Assembly (NCBI GenBank): GCA_038093975.1
Contig: JBBPTG010000018.1
Coordinates: 223,387 to 287,386, forward strand
DNA length: 64,000 nt
Reading direction: 5' to 3'
Origin: Chalciporus piperatus
Lineage: Eukaryota > Basidiomycota > Agaricomycetes > Boletales > Boletaceae
Below are positions 54,921 to 64,000 of this stretch, in pieces; the first letter of the stretch is position 1, and each line of letters opens with the position of its first letter. A model generated the notes under the pieces. The model was not told the DNA's origin. It saw nothing but the letters and a program-made list of their open reading frames with translations, and did not search any database. The position numbers and the translations under genes were made by a program.

Positions 54921-56049
54921 GTCCATGAATGCGCATGTACTGGGTCGAAGCAATTAACCGTCACCGCCAACAATACCCCACCGGCAGGGTTTGCGGACAG
55001 GGACTACCTCGTTCAAGAGCATAAAGAACTGAGTGTATCCCGAATACTCATTGCCACCCTTCAAACTAAAGTGCGTTCGTCCTCTGATTGCGGCAATGTG
55101 TGTGTCATGATTGTTGCGTTCCAGCCGGCGGACATCAATGTTTCCTGAAGGACGGTGTTCTCTCCATCGCAATTCAGTGGGACTGCTGTTGCAGTGGCCT
55201 GGCTATGCTTTAAAGCCAAAGACCATATCTCCCTTAAACCACTCGAGCGAGCCACGAGCAAAAATTGGGGATATGTTTCAGGTCGCATAACCATTGACCA
55301 AGCGACAAGATTCAAGCTTCAAGGCTTTTGATCACGACCGTCGACCTCGGGTACATATACTTCCAGCAGGCAAACCTTGCACGAACAAACGATCTTGTTC
55401 GTGCAAGGTCTGCCTACTCGGACTACCTGTTGCTTGACGCTGTTGACCGCGATATATTGATTCCTCTCTCAAAGCAAGGTGACTGTTTGAGGCTTCATGT
55501 ATTCATCTTCTGATTCCGAGTCCGAAGGTTTATGCCCAAGATCGTTTTCAGGAGGCAATGTCTAGGGGGGAGGCCGTTGCTCCATGTTGTTTCCATCATG
55601 GTTTGAAGGTGTTCAAATGAGAGTACGCGAAGCCGACGGTGGAGAGCAACTCAGCCTCAGACTGTGCATGGCTTCCGTCAGAGTGGGGCCGTCCTCTGGC
55701 AGGACTAGCACAGACCCTAACATATCCCACAAGAGATCACTGGCACCAGATCTGTCAGCATCCTCTAGCCCCCATTATTTGGTCTCGCAGTGAGGCACAA
55801 TAGTCGACATCCAAGCTACCTCGCAACACAGCGCGCGAAGAACAAAGTAGGTGGGGGATGTCCGTTGTCATTGAGAAGGTGACATCTGCAGGAATGCCCC
55901 GGGCCCCAGAGTCCCCTCACCCGATCATCACATCAGATCATTCAACGATCCGGCCACCGTCAATATTAATCCTTGCCCGATACAACACCACAATTACTAG
56001 CACAACACATACTCAACAACACGCAGCATTCTTCACAAACCGCCATCTT
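54921..56049. other. Mostly unassigned; source of the duplicated ABC flank
   Basis: 55594-56049 is the ABC transporter 3' flank duplicated at 44586-45345. A short frame at 55328-55513 reads LGYIYFQQANLARTND and RARSAYSDYLLLDAVDRD, faintly TPR-like, and contains a perfect hairpin. I see no complete gene. Confidence 0.45.
55368..55415. repeat. Near-perfect hairpin (21-bp stem)
   Basis: ACCTTGCACGAACAA (55374-55388) and TTGTTCGTGCAAGGT (55395-55409) are perfect inverted copies around ACGATC. The stem extends by AGGCA/TGCCT after one mismatch. Confidence 0.9.
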
Positions 56050-59000
56050 CTACGCCACGACACCATCCCCTCGTTCCGCCCTCACAGGCTCCCTCACCTT
56101 CAACGCCTCCTCAAGCTCCCTCACTCTCCCCTCCCACAGCTTCGCCTCCTCGATGTGCTTCTCCAACCTCCTAACCTCTTCCAACACGCGGATGAGATCT
56201 CCCGCTCCCGTTCTAGTTCCACCAGGCGTCGTGGGGGGTACGGTGGTAAGCTTAGAGACAGCTTCAGGCTCGGACTCGGGGGTAGAATCGGACGTGCTGA
56301 TGGGTGTAAAGGTCCAGTGGCCGGTGCCGTCCCCGGTGAGTGTGAGCAAGTGCGTGTGGTATTTCGTCAGGGTAGGTCTGTAGTGGTGTACAGAATCAGT
56401 ACTCCTCAATTCTGTGTCCGTCCCCCCCCCGCGAAGACATACCTCAGCGAGATCGTGATGAGAGAGATGCCGAGCGACTTGGCGTGCTCGTACATCTGGC
56501 CCTCGACGTCGCTCGAAACGGCACTGGTACATTCTACGCGCATAAAGACGAGATCAATTCGAACCTCGATGGTGAAAAGAAAAGAATGCAACACACCATC
56601 CAAGATAGCAAACTTTGGCCGATGGTAAAATATGCGCGAAAGGGACATCTACAACACCCAAAAGGATCAGCTCAAACATCTCCCCAACCGACATCGACCC
56701 ACCCTTTGTTTCTCCCCTCCACTCAACACATCCCTCCACTCCTTGACAGTACCCCACCCTCCCTCACGCTCGACCAAATACCCAAGATGAGCAGCCTCCA
56801 AGATAGCTTGCAACTCCTCCAACCCCGCATCTGCATTCCCTCCATGGAGCGCATAGAACTCGCCGAGCGTCTGCGGGTAGATGACCTGCTCGAGCAGAGA
56901 TCCCGCCACCATATATGCTCGCTGCGGGACGACAAACACCCCTGGATGTGTTCTCCCTGTCACTGCATCGAATGTGGACGTCGGGCGGGTGACGCCAGCG
57001 CCAGCACCGCTCGCTGCCCAGAGTCCTGCCATGACACGCGCGACGGCGGTCTTGCCAACTCCATTAGAGCCTGTGATCATGAGATGCATGCCGGGACGAA
57101 GGCCGAGGCTCAGAGCACGGACGAGCGTCATTCCGGACCCGGAAAGGTGGTCGATCGGCTCCAGTTCCTCGTCAAATGTGACTTCTTTCCCCTTGGATGC
57201 CTTGAGAGCATCGCCGTTGGAGTTGGGTGAGGGTAGACTGAGGGAGGGAATACAGACGTCGACGTCGCGAAGTTCAAAGGTGTTCCCATCACCTGGCTGT
57301 GTACCAGGGAGAGGTGTGAGGTTATGTAATGTAGATAGAAGGGTATATAATCTGCGGATGATGTCATGATTCTACGGATACGGGGCAAACAATTGGTTTC
57401 GACATACCTCCCAGTTAATCCGGCAACTTCGACTAGATCTTTATATGCATACATAAGTCGCCCGCCTGCATCCGCGAGCGAAACAAGGAGTCTACGATTT
57501 GATATATATGCTAGGAAAACCATTGTTAGCGGCGGCTGCGTTCATAGATCACCGATGGATGGACTCACTTTCCGTGCGATGAGCAACGGCTCCATCCTTG
57601 GCTTGTTTGTCGTTGCCCTCACCACGCTTACGCGTAATCAACAAAGGCACGGCAATGAGCCCATAACCAGCTGCACTCCAAAGATATTTGATCACGAAGT
57701 CCTCAGTCCATTCGTACGCTATCCTGATCTTGTAGATGGAGTTGACGTGCTTCATGAGTCGCATATATGAGCGGGTGAGGATGTCACGTTCAAGGGGACC
57801 TCCATTGTAGAAGCTGTCGTTGTCGAGGAAGTAAAAAAACAATGGGTGTGGCGCCAGTCGAGGTGAATATATGCATTCGAATGTGAGAGGAAAGGGACAC
57901 ACTCACGCAACCTCTTCACTCTCTCTTCCCACACGTCCAACACCGGCGCGATAATCACCCTCTAAACGCGCCTCGATGGCAGCTAGGCGACCGAATGCGG
58001 GTGTGACTGCACCTAGGATCTTTCCGAACGTCAAAGAGATGCGGATTATAACAGAAATCGAGGATGCAACAAACCTTGATAGTGAGGTAGTAATTTACGA
58101 ATAGTAGCATAGTACCCCTGAATCCGAGCGTGCCTGCCAGCTGGGAGGTGAAAAGCAACAGGTCAAGTGATGGCTTCATCAGGTTCCCGCTGTAGTCATG
58201 TTCACGGTCAATACTTGGTTGGCATGATAGAAAGGAGAGCTTGCGGCACGCACTAGATCCCAGCCACACTTTCCGCCCATGATTCGACATCTGCCGTGAT
58301 GTACTGGTCTACGCCCTGAAGTGGCACGCGATAGTACCGTAGATAAGGGGCAGAGGAGAAGTAGAGATCGTGAATGTAGCGAGTAAGGCGATTCCTAAAC
58401 CGAATTGCGATCTTGGACTGGAGATAGCGGATCTGAGAAATGAAAGTGAGGTGAGACCCGTCTCAGATCCGGTTTGAGACACATACCATAGAGTTAGTGT
58501 ATATGCTCGGTACAGCCAGAGCAAACCACAAAGCGAGTCCCTTGATGAACCCCCATCCGTCCGCTTTGACGAGGTCTCGTACGATCCGACCGTCGAGTCG
58601 TGCAACCATCACGCTGAGAACGGTACGGAGGACAAGGAAAGACGAGTGAGCAAGAAGAAGCAAGGCTTCACGCGAACGCAAGGACGGAATTACGATCCGC
58701 AATAGTGCCCTCAGTTGTTGCCACGATGAGAGCGAAAGGGTCGTCTTAAGCTTTCCCGTCTTTGACTTCCCATTCGGCTGGGTTGCCTCTAGGGGGAAGA
58801 ATCTGGCATCTGCGGCAAGATCTTCCTGTGAGTGGATGGGATATGCAGTATGATTTAGTGCGGTCTTCTTGGATGTTGCCTCTTTTACTGTCTTTGGTGT
58901 GGAGGATGGGAGGATTGCGGAGCGGAAGACGAGGATGGAAGCGAGGAAGAGGAGGAGAGGACGTCGAGAGGACGGATGTTTGAGGAGAAGTACAATTCTG

Positions 59001-59056
59001 TCGCTGGATGAACCACTCGGGATATAATTTGGAAGAAACTTTGAAAAGACGACCAT
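56050..59056 (-). CDS. Peroxisomal ABC half-transporter, ABCD family (PXA-like)
   Basis: Ten exons: 59056-58487, 58432-58254, 58189-58075, 58019-57907, 57813-57569, 57510-57408, 57351-56703, 56648-56597, 56533-56443 and 56377-56050, giving 814 residues. The N-terminal ABC membrane domain has [40 protein letters not shown] and [20 protein letters not shown]. It continues [38 protein letters not shown] and [20 protein letters not shown]. The nucleotide-binding domain has Walker [13 protein letters not shown], a Q-loop in [12 protein letters not shown], signature [10 protein letters not shown], and Walker [16 protein letters not shown], followed by an H-loop region with ISLR. ABCD proteins import very-long-chain acyl-CoA into peroxisomes as dimers. 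The C-terminus is a coiled-coil ([19 protein letters not shown]). All catalytic motifs are intact. Confidence 0.9.
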
Positions 59057-60163
59057 CGCTCAGCTGCTGGACGCGTCGTCGAATGAGGTCCATACTATCC
59101 AACCTTGATCCAACCTAATGACCATCATCCAGATCACATGTGATTTCCAATCTCTGCCACTCGTCAAAACTTTAATTTCACCCCACGGCACCGGGCCGAA
59201 GCACAGACACGTAAATGATGTAATGATCGTCTTGAGCCCAGACACGTCCGACGGCTCTGCCTATCGTGACCTTTCGTCGACCGACACGATCGACCAAGAC
59301 AAGGGAAGAATTACTCCGTATACGCGACGTAGTGTCGGAAAGCCCAAGGCGTTGGAACAAGATCGTCTGGAACGGAAAAGAAACTGCTTGAAAGTAATGC
59401 TGCGGTTGCTAACAGCGTAGCTGCTGCACAGTAGTTCGATGAGTGGATGTAGACCACGCCGGAGACGGAACTACAGGTAAAAATCTATCGTTGGTCGTAT
59501 TCTACATACACAGGTGACATATCCTAATAGGATGTCTTGCGTTGCTCGAGTACCTGGACAGGAAATACCTCGGCTACTATGAATATACTAATACCCCTGA
59601 CACAATCTTCTCTTTGCAAAGCTACCTCGATTCACGATGTCCCCCCCAGCTCCACCTCATTATCGGACTCGAAACAGTTGCTTCATGGTTGAATAGTATG
59701 TTACCCTCATGATGGCCGTCCACGGGGCCAACGTCATGCACCCGGAGCTTGAGCCTCCAAGACCTTGGGATCCACCCGCATGGTCAGACATACTCGAAGA
59801 CATACATCAAATCGTCGACCACATCACTGCCATCGTTCGCTCACCTTCCGCCTTCCAATCACCAGTACCAGTCCGGGGGGTACTTGGGAGATGAGGAGTT
59901 TGACGAAGAAATGAATATTAATTCTTGGCTTGAACTCTTTCTAAATGTCAAACTTCGCAAGGCGTACGCCAGGGATCCCGATGTACTATTCATTCGATAT
60001 GTGACGTCATGTACCTCGCATTCCAAAAACAGACTTGGCTTTCGAAGGTTTTTGATACAGAAATTCAATTATAAAAGGATCCCTCCAACGCTTACGACGA
60101 CCCATCCTTTCTTTTCTCCCCTTCCGATCCTTCTCATATCTCTCGTATAACATCGCCGCCAAC
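59057..60163. other. Intergenic, no supported gene
   Basis: About 1.1 kb between the ABC transporter start and the dehydrogenase. Small frames (59118-59420, 59709-59894, 59749-60150) show no recognisable motif. The divergent promoters of both genes lie here. Confidence 0.45.
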
Positions 60164-61635
60164 ATGCCCGAAGGTACCATGAAAGCGTTGTGGTACAACA
60201 AGGTCATCTCCCGTGTACTTCGCCGTCCGGAACGACATCTGATCCGTTGTTGATATTCCAGCCACGAGATTTCGAAATCAAGGAAGTCCCGATACCCAAG
60301 GTCGGCGACGAGGATGTCCTTCTCAAAGGTAATGTTCTGCTGTTGATCGTGAGTTCGGCGTGCTCATGCATGACCTGGTTTCCCAGTAACCTGTTGCGGT
60401 GAGTTGGAAACCACTGGGTGATACGCGCGTCACTGACCGATCACCTCGCTGGGTTATTTGATAGGCGTATGTGGCACTGACGGACATATTCACGAGGGCG
60501 AGTTTATATCCAAGTTTCCGGTAAAACTCCCCTTCTGAAACGATGACGTCAATCTGATCCAGTATCTTATCTTGCACCTAACCCCGGATAGTTGATCCCA
60601 GGGCATGAAGCCATCGGAGTAGTCGCGAAAGTCGGCAAGAACGTTAAGGGCTTTGAGATTGGAGACCGATGTGTCGCCGATGTGGGCATCATGGTGAGCA
60701 TCGTTTGGAGTTCGAACAGGGCTGAAAAAGAGGGTGCTAACATCTTCGGTCTGGTGCATAGTGCGACCAATGCTTTTATTGCCGTCGGGGACAATCCCTC
60801 TTGTGTGAGAACTTCAACGCCAAGGGAGTCACGATGGATGGCGGCTTTGCCGAATACGTTGTGTAGTAAGTTTAGTCTTACCTTGGCGCCTCTCGTGTGG
60901 ATTGATCATTGATGTATACTGTCAGTCAACAAAAGAAGCTCTACAAGATAAAGAACCTCACTGACGAGGAGGCAACCCTCTTGGAGCCCGCCGCTTGCGC
61001 GATCCATGGTCTCGATAAGCTCAACCCGCCAGTCGGTGTCGAGGTCCTCCTCCTGGGTGCCGGTCCCACGGGCCTGATCCTCGCCCAACTCCTGAAGCTC
61101 AATGGCGCTTCCAGAGTCGTCATCGCAGCTAACAAGGGCATCAAGATGAACATCGCCAGGGAGCTCGAGGCTGCCGATGAATATATCGAACTCGACCGCC
61201 AGAACCCTGGACCTCAGTGGGAGAAGCTCAAGGCTGATAACCCGTATGGGTTCGACGTCGTTGTTGAGGCTACTGGTGTCGAGAAACTCGCAAACGACTC
61301 TATGAACTATGTTCGCAGAGGGGGCACACTGATGATTTACGGCGTCTATGAGAACAAGGCTCTTGTTCACTGGCCACCGTCCAAGATCTTCGGTGATGAA
61401 ATCAGGGTGAGTTGGATCGACATCAATAGCGTATGGACGTGTCCCTCACCTTTTGCAACAGATCATCGGATCGTTCTCGCAAACATATTGCTTCCCTCGT
61501 GCTGTTGCATACCTCGATAGTGGAAAAGTCAAGGTGAAGGGTATGGTGACGGATGTCTTCCAGCTGGAGAACTTCCAGGATGCGCTGGACAAAATGAACA
61601 GCCGAGGCGCATTGAAGATTGCAATCAAGCCATAG
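60164..61635 (+). CDS. Zinc-dependent alcohol/polyol dehydrogenase (D-arabinitol/sorbitol DH-like)
   Basis: Eight exons: 60164-60202, 60262-60328, 60387-60398 (12 nt), 60465-60520, 60592-60693, 60762-60865, 60926-61406 and 61462-61635, giving 344 residues. Catalytic zinc ligands are Cys in [15 protein letters not shown] and His-Glu in LIPGHEAIG, with a later Glu in EPAACAIHG. Structural zinc Cys cluster: [15 protein letters not shown]. The Rossmann motif is [20 protein letters not shown]. Further blocks are [28 protein letters not shown] and [19 protein letters not shown]. This is a full medium-chain dehydrogenase using NAD(P). The sequence fits fungal polyol dehydrogenases; the exact substrate is inference. 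The microexon encodes VTC plus split codons and carries the residues leading into the first zinc ligand. Confidence 0.9.
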
Positions 61636-62430
61636 GCAGGACCTTGGTCATCCAGTGTAGTCTTTATTGTATCATTATTAGTATTGCCTTTGTATCGCCA
61701 TCAGGACATGGGGTCTGTCAGTGTAGCACTCTACATAGTGGATTCGATGATGATAGATATTCGATCACCGTGGAAGTACATATAGATGGGAGTCGGGAGC
61801 AATGGCAGTTCAAGTTCTCCACGGTCATTCCGCGCGGATTGCTTCAACAACCCCATCATGTTAGCACAGTTATTTACCTCAAGCTTGCCTCAATGCTGAT
61901 AATTCCGAAAGTGTCCTATATACTCCTTGGGCTTCCGTTCTCCAAGAATTGCTCGTAGCCTCATGTTAGCGACAAGAGTGTTTGCTTTCGGAGCGCTGTA
62001 GCCGGCGGCCTGGACAACTGTGACAGTGCGCCGTAAGCTTTGCGCCATGCTCATTGTCGACTTGCTGGACCAGTTCTGTGGCGTTGAAAGCAACTCGGTT
62101 TGCACGTTCCGACTGACCCTTGCTTTCGGTTCATCAGTGGCGTTTTCCTTCTCCAAGCTTCGAGTTTGATTCCCTGTAACCATACACTTGCCGACGACAC
62201 AGGTGCCAGTGGACATGTGAACAACAGCTTGGTGAGTACCATTAGTGGAATGGAATTCACCTCGCCGCTGACGCATAGGCCTTTATTCTCAAGTTGGTGG
62301 AAGAACCACTAGATGTCGACGGATCTACCCCCAAGCGCCCTCTGGACTCACGCTCCAATAGGGGAGGCAGGACCCACACCGAGATATCGGAGTTTGAAAA
62401 TCTTGCCCCACCGTTAACATAGATTGTAAT
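61636..62430. other. No supported gene
   Basis: About 800 bp between the dehydrogenase and the telomere-like repeats. A minus-strand frame (62276-61890) has faint resemblance to retroelement polyprotein but nothing firm. Confidence 0.4.
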
Positions 62431-62449
62431 CATTATCTACGCATCAAAT

Positions 62450-62590
62450 AACCCTAATATAACCATCCCTAACCCTAACCAACACGAACTAGCACTAACC
62501 AACCTCACAAAAACCCTAACCAACCCTAACCACACTGACCACAAGAAAAAAAATAATCTATACCCTAATGCTAACCTAAACTTAACCAGG
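62450..62590. repeat. Telomere-like CCCTAA repeats, degenerate
   Basis: Irregular runs of CCCTAA and CCAACCCTAACC units, for example CCCTAACCCTAACC near 62467 and ACCCTAACCAACCCTAACC near 62512. They are interrupted by AT-rich sequence. Fungal telomeres are usually TTAGGG, read here as CCCTAA on the plus strand. The array sits right against the truncated end of a NACHT gene. Confidence 0.75.
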
Positions 62591-62639
62591 CTACTGAGTG
62601 GCTGTGCTACATCCGAGCTCCGACAACTCGGTGTGAGTC

Positions 62640-64000
62640 CTAATTCCTCCAATAGGTCCACATCTACGCGAGGCCTGGTGCGTCCTGCATCGTTTCCCCG
62701 ACCTCGTTAAAACGTTTCTCGGGTTCCGCTGCGCCATGTCAGCGCGAGAGAAGCAGTAAGACGAACCCAGGCGTTTTTGGCCGTCGTAGTGTCTTGCGAT
62801 CGTGTGCGCGATGGCAGATTTTCCAGAGCCAGCGACGCCTGTGAGCAGACACACTCGCGGGGCACTTTCAGATTGGTCGTTGAGGATGTCGTATAGTCCT
62901 TCGATGGCGGACTCGCGAGTTCCCGCCAGACACATCTTCTCCCGTGCGTATCTGGCGCCAAACGCATACGGGATGTTGTTCAGGTCCATTGATTCCTCTG
63001 AATTCCAGGGATTCGTTAATCTCTTATCAGGAGCGTAGTATGTGTAGGACTTACTGATGTTCTCGACCTCGCCCATCATACGCAGGACGACGATGCCAGA
63101 CTGCACCGCAACGCCTTGCAAGAACGCATTTTGGAGTTCTTTTAGCTTAGTCTCATACTCCGTGATCTTCTTGTCGATGTCACCAGAGACTGCATATTTC
63201 GCCATCCGAGAACCTGGGCACAAAGGTCAGCAGCGAAAACGGAGGGTAACACGACGAGGGCTGACCGAAACTGTCCTTTGCGTATTCGGTGATGAAATAT
63301 CCACACTCGGTCAATTGTTGGAGAAGGAGCGTAACGGGCTTTTTGTGCGCCTCGATTTTCTTCAATGCATCGGCTGTGTTGACGAACTCGAGTACGTCCT
63401 TCATCGTACTGACCAAGCTAGCGATCTTCTGGTCGCGATCTAGTTGCTTGATGGGAATCTATCGGGGACATCAGAACACTGAAAGCGTATGGTATAATGA
63501 CACCTATCGACATACCTTGATTGCGGCCGATAAGACTGACCATGCCAATGATACGTAAGGATGGATCTACAAAGAGCTTAGCAGGAGGGGAGATGGGTAC
63601 GATGCATCCCTGATACCTCGGCAATGACGTCTGCCGTCTCTGTCAAGCCCTTTAACTTCTGTAACGCATTCTGCACCGTCTGCAAGTTGGATACAATGGT
63701 CGTGCCGGTATCCACCACCTGTTGGGCCATGCCGCCGATCCCATCCGAAGGCGAAAAGTTGGTGATTGCTTGCACCGCATTGTCGACCGCCTCGGCTGCT
63801 TGAACCTCGGCTGCACCGCCGTCCCCGCTCATTGAGAACTTTAGCTTGAAATCGACCTGGCCAACTCCGTCGCTTGTCTCTTTCGTGAGGGTTTCTTCGA
63901 TCACTTTGAAGAAGCCTCATGAGAGCAGTTCGATATACTGAGTATCAACATACCTCCGTCTTTCGCCTTCGCCAACATCCCACCGACTGTATCCTTGAGA
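62640..64000 (-). pseudogene. NACHT-domain gene, truncated in the NTPase domain, runs off the window
   Basis: Minus-strand exons include AVDNAVQAITNFSPSDGI with QVVDTGTTIVSNLQTVQNAL (about 63880-63630). Next come DVLEFVNTADALKKIEAHKK and LLLQQLTECGYFITEYAKDS, then a coiled segment with DIDKKITEYETKLKELQNAF. The NACHT then opens with MDLNNIPYAFGARYAREKM and Walker A GVAGSGKSAIAHTIARHY. Soon after SSYCFSRADMAQRNPRNVL (about 62705) homology stops, and there is no Walker B, helical or repeat region before the telomere-like repeats. The 5' end lies beyond 64000. The 3' half has been lost, so the copy is probably dead. Its layout parallels the broken NACHT gene at 41975-43790. Confidence 0.7.

Noticed and set aside
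55328..55513. TPR-like peptide resembling bacterial kinase-associated repeats
   Set aside because: Too short (about 40 residues), no second repeat, and overlaps a hairpin; could be chance.
61890..62276. Possible Ty1/copia polyprotein fragment on the minus strand
   Set aside because: Only vague similarity in composition; I could not identify the integrase or reverse-transcriptase motifs or any LTR, so not listed as an element.

Overview
The window looks like nuclear DNA of a basidiomycete fungus, most likely an agaricomycete mushroom. Genes are interrupted by many short introns (about 46-63 nt, GT...AG). Several families are typical of this group: CaaX-type lipopeptide pheromone precursors, a HET-domain protein, NACHT STAND proteins, F-box and RNI-like genes, and a pogo-type MITE. 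All gene models come from reading frames and splice signals by eye; joined exon lengths divisible by three were used as a check.

Layout. Positions 1-11.3 kb are gene-poor: a secreted Gly/Tyr repeat protein, a TPR-like relic, a 2OG-Fe(II) oxygenase (-) and two tandem decayed F-box genes (-). From 11.3 to 37.4 kb lie mostly intact genes: a MUB1/SamB-like MYND protein (-), a HET protein with a C-terminal G-domain-like region (+), a pheromone precursor (+), HSP10 (+), an MFS transporter (+), an ECM11-like protein (+), a Ser/Thr-rich single-pass membrane protein (+), tRNA-Arg(ACG), a broken acyltransferase (+), a second pheromone precursor (+) and the RNase P/MRP subunit POP4 (-). The two precursors lie 16 kb apart and share their C-terminus, so this may be a B (pheromone/receptor) mating-type region or a pheromone-like satellite of one. 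I found no STE3-type receptor in the window.

From 37.5 to 41.2 kb sits an apparently complete Mutator-like element with 61-bp terminal inverted repeats and a 1015-residue transposase in six exons, 128 bp upstream of the POP4 start. From 41.2 to 56 kb the DNA is a mosaic: a truncated sugar-transporter relic, a broken NACHT gene, three copies of the fimbrin 3' end with its downstream promoter, and an inverted copy of the 3' flank of the ABC transporter gene. One duplicate carries a 450-bp pogo-type MITE, and the other copy preserves its empty site. Intact genes in this part are an IMP2-like inner-membrane protease (-) and fimbrin (+).

From 56 to 61.6 kb come a peroxisomal-type ABCD half transporter (-) and a zinc alcohol/polyol dehydrogenase (+) with a 12-nt microexon. 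The right end holds CCCTAA-like repeats against a NACHT gene cut off within its NTPase domain, which continues out of the window. This suggests an old chromosome end or break-repair scar.
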